This document shows, one piece after another, positions 28,131 through 36,929 of a DNA stretch of 64,000 nucleotides (position 1 is its first letter; each line of letters begins with the position of its first letter). Both the position numbers and the translations under genes were made by a program. A model generated the notes under the pieces. It saw nothing but the letters and a program-made list of their open reading frames with translations. It searched no databases and had not been told where the DNA came from. Source of the stretch: Lichenicoccus roseus (lineage in GTDB: Bacteria > Pseudomonadota > Alphaproteobacteria > Acetobacterales > Acetobacteraceae); assembly GCF_005844085.1 (NCBI RefSeq), contig NZ_VCDI01000002.1:248001-312000 (forward strand), read 5' to 3'.

Positions 28131-28955
28131 ATGGATCACCGGGATGCCGAAGGCGGGAAGCGGACGCGCGCATCGAGCAGCCGGCCCGACCTGGTGCTGA
28201 AGTTCGACAACAGCGGCCGGCACGACCAGATCGCCAACAGCGTCGAGGAGCACGGCTGGACGGAGTTCGAGCGTCCACTGCCGGAATTCCTGGTGGCCGC
28301 GGTCCGGCGCTGGCCCGGCCTGTTCATGGATGTCGGGTGCAACACCGGCTTCTACACGCTGCTTGCGGCGAGCGCCGAGGTGCGCAGCCGGGTGCTTGCC
28401 TTCGAGCCGGTCGAGGCGATCCGGGCGATCGCGCAGAGGAACGCCGACCTCAACGGGGTGGCCGCTCGTGTGCGCCTCTCCGGGCAGGCGATCGGTGACC
28501 GCAACGGATCGGCGAACCTCTACATCCCGCCCGACGATCACGGCCTGGTCGAGACCAGCGCGTCGCTGAACCCGCATTTCAAGTCGAGCCACATCAGGCA
28601 GGATACGGTGCCGGTCAGGCGTCTCGACCGCGCGCTGCTTCTGTCCGGCTATCGCTGGAGGAAAGTCTCGGTCATCAAGATCGATGTCGAGGGCCATGAG
28701 GCGGCGGTCCTGAAGGGAGCGCGCTGGATCGTCCGGCTCTATCGCCCGGTGATCTTCCTCGAGGTTCTGCAGGCGGCGGATTTCGTCTGGCTGAACCGCT
28801 TCGTGGCAGCCAGCCGCTATGTTCCGTACCGGCTGCAGGCCAAGGGACCTGCCGTCCGCAGCGCCGAACTCGAATTCGACATGCAGGCCTGGAACCAGGC
28901 CCTGGTTCCGGTGGAGAAGATCCAGGCCTTCGAGGCGCTGGCAGCTCTTATCTGA
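28131..28955 (+). CDS. FkbM-family methyltransferase
   Basis: A 274-residue SAM-dependent O-methyltransferase. The SAM-binding motif is FMDVGCNTGFYTLLAA (residues 65-80), the acidic residue at the end of beta-2 is in AFEPVE, and VIKIDVEGHEAAVLKGA is the FkbM hallmark. FkbM proteins often methylate sugars in polysaccharides or antibiotics; the DUF2142 neighbour favours a cell-surface glycan. Its last 8 bases overlap the convergent methyltransferase gene. Confidence 0.88.
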   Translation: MDHRDAEGGKRTRASSSRPDLVLKFDNSGRHDQIANSVEEHGWTEFERPLPEFLVAAVRRWPGLFMDVGCNTGFYTLLAASAEVRSRVLAFEPVEAIRAIAQRNADLNGVAARVRLSGQAIGDRNGSANLYIPPDDHGLVETSASLNPHFKSSHIRQDTVPVRRLDRALLLSGYRWRKVSVIKIDVEGHEAAVLKGARWIVRLYRPVIFLEVLQAADFVWLNRFVAASRYVPYRLQAKGPAVRSAELEFDMQAWNQALVPVEKIQAFEALAALI

Positions 28956-29943
28956 AGCGTGTCACGAGGCGGCGCAACGGCTCCGTCACGCGCCAGCTCG
29001 TCGAAGCGCGCAGCGCAGAGATTTCGGCCTTCAGCCGTGCGACAAGCTCCCGGTCGTGAAAGTCCTGGCGGGGCAGATCTGCGGGTTGCGGCTGATGCTG
29101 CGCGACCGCCCAGTTCCAGCTGTCGGCGATCAGGCCTGCATCGTCGGTCGCCATCAGGTGGACAAAGAAGTCGAGGCTGCCTTCGGCGGTCGCGGTGCAT
29201 CGCGTGCAGGCAAAACCGATCAGCCCGTATGTGGCCAGCTGGCGCATCAGGCGAGCGAACGCCAGCGGCGTGAACACCCAGCAGTGCACGTCATGATAGG
29301 CGCCGTTCGACACCGCGTCCTCCGCGGTGGCAATCGCCCAGTCGTAGTTCTGGCGGGTCGGCAGCGGATCCGAGCCCGGCTGGCCGCGCCAGGCCTCGCC
29401 CACGTCGCGCGGCGCATACTGCAGCATGAAGTCGAGGATCTGCCTCGGTCCGGGCATCATGATGCCGTCCCGGGCGGCCAGGATCGCATCCGCCGCCGAG
29501 CTGGTTTCGCGGCGGTAATCGAAGCAGTAGTTACGGTCCGGAATGATCAGCCGCACCGTGCCGGACGGGCGCAGCACGGATTTCAACTGCCCGAGCCAGC
29601 CGACCAGGTCGGGTATGTGCTCGATCACGTGCGACGCCACGACATAGTCGAAGCGGCGTCCGTTGCAGGCGCTGTCGAGCGTGCCGCTGTTCCAGACGAT
29701 GTCCACCGCCACGATGCGGCCGGGATCGACATTCGGGTCCGCGGCGTATTTCGCACGCAACGCCTGGGTGTCGACATGGTCGACATACAGGACGCTGGCC
29801 GTCGGCTTGTGCATGATCGGATTATGCAGCGCGCCGAACTCCAGCCCGCTGGTGCCGGAGATATCGAGCCCCTCCAGAAGCGCATGCATGCGACGGCTGT
29901 GGAGATCGGCGAGGGAACTGGCCGCTGCGGCTGCTGCATCCAA
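28948..29943 (-). CDS. Class I SAM-dependent methyltransferase
   Basis: A 331-residue protein with a Methyltransf-11-like core: LEFGALHNP (motif I), YVDHVD, and DYVVASHVIEHIPDLVGWL then PSGTVRLIIPDR. The C-terminal tail AEISALRASTSWRVTEPLRRL is found at the end of many cell-surface glycan enzymes, so a polysaccharide substrate is likely. The start is a TTG (29943) with AAGGAG nine bases before; the first in-frame ATG (29889) would remove the start of the domain. It converges on the FkbM gene with an 8-base overlap. Confidence 0.82.
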   Translation of the reverse strand: MDAAAAAASSLADLHSRRMHALLEGLDISGTSGLEFGALHNPIMHKPTASVLYVDHVDTQALRAKYAADPNVDPGRIVAVDIVWNSGTLDSACNGRRFDYVVASHVIEHIPDLVGWLGQLKSVLRPSGTVRLIIPDRNYCFDYRRETSSAADAILAARDGIMMPGPRQILDFMLQYAPRDVGEAWRGQPGSDPLPTRQNYDWAIATAEDAVSNGAYHDVHCWVFTPLAFARLMRQLATYGLIGFACTRCTATAEGSLDFFVHLMATDDAGLIADSWNWAVAQHQPQPADLPRQDFHDRELVARLKAEISALRASTSWRVTEPLRRLVTRFR

Positions 29944-30015
29944 GTCGCGGATCTCCTTCAGACCGGCATGACGCTAGTTGATTTCGAAAGGCGACACCAA
30001 CCGACCCCCATTCGC

Positions 30016-30705
30016 CTAGCGACTTCGGGAAACATGCAGCCCGACGAGCCGTGACAGCAGGATGGCCGGGAACAACTGCCCGACGATGGTCTGCAGGTCC
30101 GACAGGCTGGCGGCAAACGGCGATTGCGGTGTGATCCCGCTGTTGCCGATTGCGGTCATCGTCGAGAAGCTGAGATGGATCATCGACGATGGGTGCGGCC
30201 GCGCGTGATCCGCCAGTCCGGAAAACGCTCCGGGAATGGCAAGCTGCAATCCGGTATAGGCCACCGCGAACAGCAGGCCGACATTGAGATAGATGAAGAT
30301 GGCGCCGGCAATCCGGTGGTGGTTGACTTCGCCGGGCCCGAACACCGCGCGCGCCATCGCCGCCGTCACCAGCACGTTGTAGGCGAACACCATGGTGAGC
30401 GTCGTCGCCTGCGGCAGCAGGCCGGGCAGCAGGCGCGCCAGCAGCGGGATCGCGAACGAAGCCGCCAGCGCCCCGCGCAGCCACGGCGACTTCGCCAGCA
30501 GGCCGATGGCGATCGCCGCCAGGATGAACTGCAGCAGGAAGACCAGGCTGCGATCCACCTCTCCGGCGGTCAGCGCCGGAACGGCGACGAACAGCATGAC
30601 CACGTCGAGTGCCAGCATCACGCTGAACTGCCAGCCCGGCTCGCGCGACAGCAGGGAATGCCGCACGGCGCCTGCGTGCCGCGCAGGGGTCAGACCCGCG
30701 CTCAC
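30016..30705 (-). CDS. Ion-channel-like membrane protein with non-canonical selectivity filter
   Basis: A 229-residue protein with about six membrane segments. The last two plus a re-entrant loop look like the two-helix pore of PF07885-type channels: an inner helix (GAIFIYLNVGLLFAVAY), pore helix (MIHLSFSTMTA) and last helix (GQLFPAILLSRLVGLH). The filter, normally TVGYGD, reads AIGNSG, so potassium selectivity is probably lost. The GTG at 30705 overlaps the stop of the DUF4864 gene as GTGA. The fold call is solid; the transported ion, if any, is unknown. Confidence 0.72.
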   Translation of the reverse strand: MSAGLTPARHAGAVRHSLLSREPGWQFSVMLALDVVMLFVAVPALTAGEVDRSLVFLLQFILAAIAIGLLAKSPWLRGALAASFAIPLLARLLPGLLPQATTLTMVFAYNVLVTAAMARAVFGPGEVNHHRIAGAIFIYLNVGLLFAVAYTGLQLAIPGAFSGLADHARPHPSSMIHLSFSTMTAIGNSGITPQSPFAASLSDLQTIVGQLFPAILLSRLVGLHVSRSR

Positions 30706-31157
30706 ATCTCCACGCGGCCGTTGGTGATCAGGGCGCAGCCGGCGATCAGCCAGCGCCCGTCCGGCTCGTGCTGCATCGAGTACAGGGCCTGCGACGCGCC
30801 GCCGTCGGTCGCGAAGAACACGACCTTCTGGACCAGGATGCCGGCTTCCGCGGGATCGGGTTCGAGCGTGCCGAAGCTGTACGAACGCTGTCGGAACACC
30901 GACGGGTAGGCGGAGCGCACCATGGCGAGGAAGTGCGGCGCATCGGGGAAGTGGGCGCGGATCCCGGGGGCGGCGTAGCTGTAGGCGGCAGGTCCGTCGT
31001 TGCGCCTGAAGGCCTGGATCTGCGCGGTGATGACGCCGCGTATGGCGTCCCGGTCGGCATCGGGAACCGGGTCGGCCCATGCCGGAGCGATCAGGCCCGG
31101 AGCGACCAGTGATGGGGGGGCGGCGAGGAGCAGGAGCAGCCCCAGTGTCCAGCGCAT
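30702..31157 (-). CDS. Exported DUF4864 protein
   Basis: A 151-residue protein with a signal peptide (LGLLLLLAAPPSLVA, cleavage near AWADP) and a single NTF2-like domain of the DUF4864 type: AIRGVITAQIQAFRRNDGPAAYSYAAPGIRAHFP followed by YSMQHEPDGRWLIAGC. Function is unknown. I used the ATG at 31157; a TTG two codons upstream sits closer to a GGGAGG site. It is coupled by a 4-base overlap to the channel-like gene and lies 37 bases after the ABC permease, so the five or six genes may form one transcript. Confidence 0.8.
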   Translation of the reverse strand: MRWTLGLLLLLAAPPSLVAPGLIAPAWADPVPDADRDAIRGVITAQIQAFRRNDGPAAYSYAAPGIRAHFPDAPHFLAMVRSAYPSVFRQRSYSFGTLEPDPAEAGILVQKVVFFATDGGASQALYSMQHEPDGRWLIAGCALITNGRVEM

Positions 31158-31194
31158 CCGCAACCCAACCTCCCGCCAGGGCCCGCCGGCCGTT

Positions 31195-32193
31195 TCAAGT
31201 CCGCAACACGTGGCCGCGACCGTAGATCAAGAGCATTACGAAGATCACCATGCCATAGATGATCTGCCGGCCGGCATCCGGCATCTGCATCACCGCCAGC
31301 ATGCTCTGCAGCAGCACGATCAGGATGGTGCCGGCGACGGTGCCGCTGGTCCGGCCGCGGCCGCCCATGATGCTGGTGCCGCCGAGCACCACGGCGGCGA
31401 TCGCCGGCAGCAGGTAGATGTCGCCCATCCCCTGGTAGGCCTTGCCGGCATAGCCGGTCACCAGCAGCCCGGCGAGCGCGCTGGCGCAGCCGGCGAGCGT
31501 GAAGCAGCCGAGCACCACGCGGCGCACCGGCATGCCGGACATGTAGGCGGCGCGCTCGCGGTTGCCGATCGCGTAGACCGCACGTCCGAACGGGGTGGCG
31601 CGCAGCAGCACGGTGACCAGCACGCCCAGCAGCGCCCAGATCGGGATGGCGTTGGCGACGCCCGGGATCAGGTGGCCGCCGGACAGCGCGCGCGCGATCG
31701 GCGGCGCGGTCGAGGGCGGTGCCGAGCCGCCGGTATAGAGCACCATCAGGCCCTGGAGCACGGCATTCACGCCCAGGGTGAAGATCATCGACGGGATACG
31801 GAGGTAGGCAACGCCGAGGCCGTTGACGAAGCCGATCGCGGCGCCGACGGCAAGCGCGATCGGCAGGGCGAGGAGGCCGCCGCCACCGCCGCCCGCCCCG
31901 CCTTGCCCGGCGAGACCGGTGGACACCATGGCCGCGGCGGCGACCGTCCAGGGCACCGACAGGTCGATATGTCCGAGCAGGATCACCAGCATGGCGCCGA
32001 AGGCGACGATGCCGAGGAACGCGGCGCTCTGCAGTTGCTGGATCAGGTAGTGCGGCGACACCACGCTCGGGTTGAACGCGGCGCCGATGGCCAGGATCGC
32101 CAGGATGCAGAGGCTTGAAGCGAACAGCGGCAGGTCGATGCGACTGGCCAAGGCCGCCCGGGTGGCAAGGGCGCGGGAAGGGGCGCCGCTCAC
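31195..32193 (-). CDS. Sugar ABC transporter permease 2 (RbsC/YjfF-like)
   Basis: A 332-residue inner-membrane permease of the branched-chain/monosaccharide BPD-transp-2 family. Eight to ten hydrophobic segments are visible, with the ATPase-contact loop at AIGNRERAAYMSGMPVRRV and the sugar-family motif ILLGHIDLSV plus LLPAIAAVVLGGTSIMGG. It differs clearly from the other permease, as in the ytfT/yjfF pair of the galactofuranose importer. The GTG start overlaps the preceding stop as GTGA. Confidence 0.9.
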   Translation of the reverse strand: MSGAPSRALATRAALASRIDLPLFASSLCILAILAIGAAFNPSVVSPHYLIQQLQSAAFLGIVAFGAMLVILLGHIDLSVPWTVAAAAMVSTGLAGQGGAGGGGGGLLALPIALAVGAAIGFVNGLGVAYLRIPSMIFTLGVNAVLQGLMVLYTGGSAPPSTAPPIARALSGGHLIPGVANAIPIWALLGVLVTVLLRATPFGRAVYAIGNRERAAYMSGMPVRRVVLGCFTLAGCASALAGLLVTGYAGKAYQGMGDIYLLPAIAAVVLGGTSIMGGRGRTSGTVAGTILIVLLQSMLAVMQMPDAGRQIIYGMVIFVMLLIYGRGHVLRT

Positions 32194-33173
32194 CGGAAGC
32201 TCTCCAGCCGGTTGCGATTGCGCAGCAGCGGGATCGCGCCGAGGCTCACCGCCGCGAGCAGGATCAGGCCCTGGAACAGCGGCTGCCAGAGCGGCGAGGC
32301 GGCCAGCACGAACAGCAGGTCGCCGATGGTGCGCAGGATGAAGGCGCCGATCACCGAGCCGACCAGCCCGCCGATGCCGCCGAACAGCGAGGTGCCGCCG
32401 ATCACCACCGCGGCGATGGCGTTCAGCGTGAGGTCGCCGGCCTGGATCGCGCTGGCCTGCGCGCTCTCGGCGATCAGGGTCAGCAGCAGCCCGGCGAGGC
32501 TGGCGAGCACGCCGCTCAGCACATAGGCGCAGGCCTTGGAGCGCGCGATGCGGACGCCCGACATGTAGGCCGCCGCCTCCGCCGAGCCCACCGCATACAC
32601 GCCGCGTCCGATCAGCGTGCGGCGGAACGGCAGCCAGAACAGCAGCAGCACGGCGAGCAGGATGATCAGCGTGGTCGGGATGCCGTGGATGTCGCCGGTG
32701 AGGGCGCTGGCGAAGTCGTCGTTGATGTCGCCACCGGGGTCGGGACGCAGCAGCAGCGAGATGCCGTAGAAGATCGAGCTGGTGGCAAGCGTCGCGATGA
32801 TCGGCTGCAGCCGGCCCCATACCACGGCGACCGCATTGAAGCCGCCGGCCAGCGCACCCGCCGCCAGCGTCGCCGCGACACCGCCCACCAGTGAAAGGCC
32901 ACTGCCGCCAAGCAGGGTGGAGGCCAGGCAGTTCGCCAGCACCGCGATGGCGCCCACCGACAGGTCGATGCCGCCGGTCAGCACCGGCAGCGTCTGCGCG
33001 CAGGCGATCAGCGCCAGCAGCACGCCCTTGTTCGAGGCCGTCACCAGAGTGCCGACGGTGACCCCGCGTGGCTGCAGGGCGAGGTAGAGCACGAACATTG
33101 CGGCAAAGACTGCGCCGGCCAGCAGCGGGATGGCGTTGTGCCGGGCGAACAGCCGGATGTCGGAGCCGTTCAT
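32190..33173 (-). CDS. Sugar ABC transporter permease 1 (RbsC/YtfT-like)
   Basis: A 327-residue permease with the family signature PVLTGGIDLSVGAIAVLAN, the ATPase-contact loop AVGSAEAAAYMSGVRIARSK, and LNAIAAVVIGGTSLFGG. With the second permease it probably forms a heterodimeric membrane channel for a monosaccharide. Its ATG overlaps the ATPase stop as ATGA. Confidence 0.9.
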   Translation of the reverse strand: MNGSDIRLFARHNAIPLLAGAVFAAMFVLYLALQPRGVTVGTLVTASNKGVLLALIACAQTLPVLTGGIDLSVGAIAVLANCLASTLLGGSGLSLVGGVAATLAAGALAGGFNAVAVVWGRLQPIIATLATSSIFYGISLLLRPDPGGDINDDFASALTGDIHGIPTTLIILLAVLLLFWLPFRRTLIGRGVYAVGSAEAAAYMSGVRIARSKACAYVLSGVLASLAGLLLTLIAESAQASAIQAGDLTLNAIAAVVIGGTSLFGGIGGLVGSVIGAFILRTIGDLLFVLAASPLWQPLFQGLILLAAVSLGAIPLLRNRNRLESFR

Positions 33174-34699
33174 GCGGCCGGCTGCGTCGTCGGATGGATA
33201 TCGAGCGCGCTGGCGATGATCGCCTCCTCGGTGATGCCGTCGCCCTCGAGGGTGCGCACGACGCGCCCGCCATAGAAGATCGCCACCCGTTCGCACAGCC
33301 CGATCAGCTCGTGGTAGTCGGTCGAGTACAGCAGGATCGCGCAGCCGCCATCGGCAAGTTCGCGCAGCAGGCGGTAGATCTCCTGCTTGGTGCCGACATC
33401 GATGCCGCGCGTCGGGTCGCACAGCAGCAGGATGCGCGGCTCGTCCAGCAGCCACTTGCCGATCACCACCTTCTGCTGGTTGCCGCCCGACAGCGTCGCC
33501 ACCGGCAGGGACGGCACCGCCTTGATCTGCATGCGCCGGATGATGTCGCCGACGGCACTCCTCTCGCGAGCCCGGTCGAGCAGCGGTCCACGGCGCCAGC
33601 GCGACAGCGTGGCGGCGGTCAGGTTGTCGGCGACCGACATCGCCAGCATCAGCCCCTCGGTCTTGCGGTCCTCCGGGATCAGCGCAATCCCGAGCGGCGC
33701 CGCCTTCGCGGCAAGCGGGCTGCCCGGCGTGACGGGCTTGCCGTCGACGCGGATCTCGCCGGTGCAGCCGCCCAGCCCACCGAACAGCGCCAGCAGGAAC
33801 TCGCGCTGGCCCTGGCCGTCGAGCCCGCCCAGCCCGAGGATCTCGCCCGGCGCCACCGCGAGGCTGATGCCGCGCAGCCGGTCTTCCCAGCCGAGGTCGT
33901 GCGTGCTCAGCACTGGCGCGAGCGGCGTGGCGGGAGCGGCGGGACGTGGCGGGAACACCTGGCTCACCTCGCGGCCGATCATCATGCGGACGATCTCGTC
34001 CTCGCCATGCGCGCGTGTCTCGAAGCTCGCGACATGGCGGCCGTTGGTGAACACCGAACAGGTGTCGGCAAGTGCCCGGATCTCGTGCATGCGGTGCGAG
34101 ATATAGAGGATGCACATGCCCTCCCGCCTGAGCCGCAGCAGCAGGTCGCTGAGGCGGCCGACATCCTCCGAGGTCAGCGCCGAGGTCGCCTCGTCCAGGA
34201 TCAGCAGCTTCGGATCCCGGCCGAGCGCCTTGGCGATCTCGACCATCTGCCGGCGCGACAGCGGCAGGTCCCGCACCCGCGCGCGCGGATCGATGCCCTC
34301 GACGCCGACCCGTGCCAGCAACTGCTCGGCGCGCCGGCGCTGGGCGCGGTCGTCGATCAGTCCGAAGCGGCGTGGTGGCGAAACCAGGCCGATATTGTCG
34401 GCGACGCTCAGGTCCGGGATCAGCGAGAGTTCCTGAAACACGCAGACGATGCCGCGCGCCTGCGCATCCAGCGGGTTGCTGAACCGCACCGGCGTGCCGT
34501 CGAGCAGCATCTCGCCCTCGTCCGGCTGCACCACGCCGGAGATCACCTTGATCAGGGTGCTCTTGCCGGCGCCGTTCTCGCCGAGCACCGCATGGATCGA
34601 CCCGCGCCCGCAGGCGAGGTTGCCGTCTGCGAGGGCGGTGACGGCGCCATAGCGCTTGACGACGTGCCGCAACTCGAGCAGCGGCACCGGATCGCTCAT
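33170..34699 (-). CDS. Sugar ABC transporter ATP-binding protein (RbsA/MglA-like)
   Basis: A 509-residue double ATPase. Domain 1 has Walker A GENGAGKSTLIK, signature LSRRQMVEIAKAL (a variant of LSGGQ) and Walker B LLILDEATSAL. Domain 2 has a degenerate P-loop (GLGGLDGQGQREFLLALFG) but intact LSGGNQQKVVIGKWL and LLLCDPTRGIDVG. This asymmetry is normal for the RbsA group. It sits between the binding protein and the permeases and overlaps both by 4 bases. Confidence 0.95.
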   Translation of the reverse strand: MSDPVPLLELRHVVKRYGAVTALADGNLACGRGSIHAVLGENGAGKSTLIKVISGVVQPDEGEMLLDGTPVRFSNPLDAQARGIVCVFQELSLIPDLSVADNIGLVSPPRRFGLIDDRAQRRRAEQLLARVGVEGIDPRARVRDLPLSRRQMVEIAKALGRDPKLLILDEATSALTSEDVGRLSDLLLRLRREGMCILYISHRMHEIRALADTCSVFTNGRHVASFETRAHGEDEIVRMMIGREVSQVFPPRPAAPATPLAPVLSTHDLGWEDRLRGISLAVAPGEILGLGGLDGQGQREFLLALFGGLGGCTGEIRVDGKPVTPGSPLAAKAAPLGIALIPEDRKTEGLMLAMSVADNLTAATLSRWRRGPLLDRARERSAVGDIIRRMQIKAVPSLPVATLSGGNQQKVVIGKWLLDEPRILLLCDPTRGIDVGTKQEIYRLLRELADGGCAILLYSTDYHELIGLCERVAIFYGGRVVRTLEGDGITEEAIIASALDIHPTTQPAA

Positions 34700-35805
34700 T
34701 TGCCGGAGGCGCCCAGGATATCCTTGGCGCCGAGGTTGATCGAGCAGACCGGGAAGTCGCTGGCGGCGAAGAAGGTGTCGCTGACATCCGGAAAGTAGGT
34801 CTTGCCGGCGACCAGCGTCTTGTAGTTCGCCTCCGGGATCGGCACCGCGATCTCCTGCGGCAGCGCGCGGCCATCGAGCGCGGCAAGGGCGGCCTTCAAT
34901 GCCACCGCGACCAGCGCCGGCGACTGTCCGGCACTGTCGCCCAGCAGCCCGTCGTTGGCGTGCGCCACGATCAGCTTGCGGAAGCCGTTCTCGCCTTCGC
35001 CGGCAATCGGGATGAAGCCCTTGCCCGCATCCATCACCGCGTGCGTCACGCCGATGCTGCCGCCCTGGGTGTAGATGCCGTCGAAGTTGCCATGCACGGC
35101 GAGCGCGTCGGCCACTGCCTTCTGGCCGGTGCCGTCGTCCCAGTTGCCGACCACCTCGGTGATCTGCACGCCCGGATCCTTCGCCATCGCCGCCCGGAAG
35201 CCCTCGTGGCGATCGCGGTCGACGCTGTTGCCCGGCACGCCGCGCACTTCCAGCACCGACTTCTTTTCCTTCATGGTCGAGTTGAGCCAGTCACCCATCA
35301 TCTGGCCCATCGCCCTCTGGTCCTGGTTGACCTGGATCAGGTTGGTCTCCTTGCCGGTGCGATCGAAGGTGTTGTCGAAGCTCACGATCAGCACTCCGGC
35401 CTTCTGGGCGCGGCGCAGCACCGGCTTGAAAGCGGTCGGGCTGTTGGCATCAATCAGGATGGCGTCGAAGCCGGCGTTGATGAAGTTGTCCATCGCCGCG
35501 ATCTGCGCGGACACGTCGGTCCCGACGCTGACGATGCGCAACTCCTTGATCTGTTTGGCGACGTCCGGCTGGGCCGCATAGGCGCGCAGGGTCTGGATCA
35601 TCTGCACCCGCCAGCCGTTGCCGATGAAGCCGTTGGCGAAGGCGATGCGATACGGGCCGTGCTTCGCCGGCAGCTGCACCGTGGCTCCGGCGGCGGCGGC
35701 GGCGCGGAAGCATTGCGGGTCGTAGGTCGCGGCATTCGCCGGCATCGCGCCAGACGCCAGCATGGCGCCTGCCAGCAGGCATGCGGCCAGGTTCGAGATC
35801 TTCAT
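34696..35805 (-). CDS. Sugar ABC transporter substrate-binding protein
   Basis: A 369-residue periplasmic-binding-protein type 1 (RbsB-like, Peripla_BP_4). There is a signal peptide (MKISNLAACLLAGAMLASG, cleavage near ANAA), then YRIAFANGFIGNGWRVQMIQ, ILIDANSPTAF, VLIVSFDNTFD and VTEVVGNWDDG-like regions (here ITEVVGNWDDG) lining the sugar cleft. First gene of the importer operon. The ligand cannot be named from sequence; the two-permease layout recalls galactofuranose uptake. I used the ATG at 35805, where the signal peptide begins. Confidence 0.9.
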   Translation of the reverse strand: MKISNLAACLLAGAMLASGAMPANAATYDPQCFRAAAAAGATVQLPAKHGPYRIAFANGFIGNGWRVQMIQTLRAYAAQPDVAKQIKELRIVSVGTDVSAQIAAMDNFINAGFDAILIDANSPTAFKPVLRRAQKAGVLIVSFDNTFDRTGKETNLIQVNQDQRAMGQMMGDWLNSTMKEKKSVLEVRGVPGNSVDRDRHEGFRAAMAKDPGVQITEVVGNWDDGTGQKAVADALAVHGNFDGIYTQGGSIGVTHAVMDAGKGFIPIAGEGENGFRKLIVAHANDGLLGDSAGQSPALVAVALKAALAALDGRALPQEIAVPIPEANYKTLVAGKTYFPDVSDTFFAASDFPVCSINLGAKDILGASGK

Positions 35806-36023
35806 CCTGTCATTCCCCCGAAGACGACCGGTCTGCACACCGGCTTGATTGCGCTAACTTGCCGTAGCCCGCGGCCGGTTGTCCATCGGGCGGACCGCGA
35901 CGAGGCAGGCGATGATGATCGCCCGCTGCATGGCTGTTTGCGTCCGCTCGCCCTGCATGGTGTTGTAACGGTTGAAGTCCAGCGCCCGCCTGAAGCCGGG
36001 GCTCCTCTGGAAGCACACGGAAG

Positions 36024-36929
36024 ATGCAGACGTTCCACTCGTTGCGCGTCAGCCGGCCGTTGCATCTGCTGGCGGCGCTTGCGGTCGCGCTGGTCACCTA
36101 CGTCTTGCTGTTCCTTGGCTCGCAGCGCCTGGACCTGCCGCCCGAGCGCAGCTTCGCCGCCCACCCGGGACCGCTGCGTCCGGTGCGTCTCTATCTCGAG
36201 GTGATGAGCGTCGACACGGTGCGCGACGCCATGCAGGTCCGGCTGACGGTCGAGCCGGTCGCCGGTCCGGACGGCGTGGCCAGCCCGGACCGCAACCTGG
36301 TGCTGCTCACGACCCATGACGGCCTTGGCGAACGCACCGAGGTGCATGTCCACCAGCCGCCGCCGACGACGCCGATCGAGCTCGATCTCTATGGCGGCGA
36401 CATCAGCGACTATCCGCTGGACCGCTACCGGGCCACCCTGGCCCTGCGCTGCTTCCTGGTGCCGTCGGTGCCGGGCAATACGCCGGTGGCATTGCCGATC
36501 ACCCTGATCGACTGGCAGCGGGTGCTCGGCTACCGGCTGCGCACCAGGATCGCCATCGAGGCCGACGGGCGCGAGCGCATCCGCTTCGATATCCGGCGCA
36601 GCGAGGCCTTCACGGCGTTCGCGCTGGCCGGCTATGCCGGCATGATCGTGCTGGCCTACAGTGCCGCCTCGATCGGCACGCTGGTCTATCTGCGCCGCCG
36701 CCGGCCGGATCCGTCGCTGATGAGCGCGGTGGCGGCGATCGTCTTCGCGCTGCCAGCGCTGCGCGGTGCGTTGCCCGGTTTCGCCCCGCTCGGGGTATTC
36801 GCCGACCTGTTCGTCTTCCTGTGGGCCGAGGTCGCCGCGGTCTGCTCCCTGGCGATCGTGGTCGCGAGCTGGGTGCATGTGGAGCCGGAGCGGAGCCGAG
36901 ACGTCAGTGCGGCAGCGCCACCGGAGTGA
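36024..36929 (+). CDS. DUF4436 membrane protein
   Basis: A 301-residue protein with one N-terminal membrane helix (residues 12-32), an extracytoplasmic beta-rich domain of about 170 residues (VRLYLEVMSVDTV; LDLYGGDISDYPLDRYRATLAL), and three C-terminal helices. YGGDISDYPLDRY is the region I recognise from DUF4436. Function is unknown. It is divergent from the sugar importer across 218 bases, and its 3' end overlaps the lytic transglycosylase gene by 26 bases. Confidence 0.72.
   Translation: MQTFHSLRVSRPLHLLAALAVALVTYVLLFLGSQRLDLPPERSFAAHPGPLRPVRLYLEVMSVDTVRDAMQVRLTVEPVAGPDGVASPDRNLVLLTTHDGLGERTEVHVHQPPPTTPIELDLYGGDISDYPLDRYRATLALRCFLVPSVPGNTPVALPITLIDWQRVLGYRLRTRIAIEADGRERIRFDIRRSEAFTAFALAGYAGMIVLAYSAASIGTLVYLRRRRPDPSLMSAVAAIVFALPALRGALPGFAPLGVFADLFVFLWAEVAAVCSLAIVVASWVHVEPERSRDVSAAAPPE

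Noticed and set aside
35845-35863. A weak LacI-like palindrome (TTGCGCTAA) upstream of the sugar importer
   Set aside because: The half sites match poorly and I could not align it with any other intergenic region, including that of the LacI gene at 24.7 kb.
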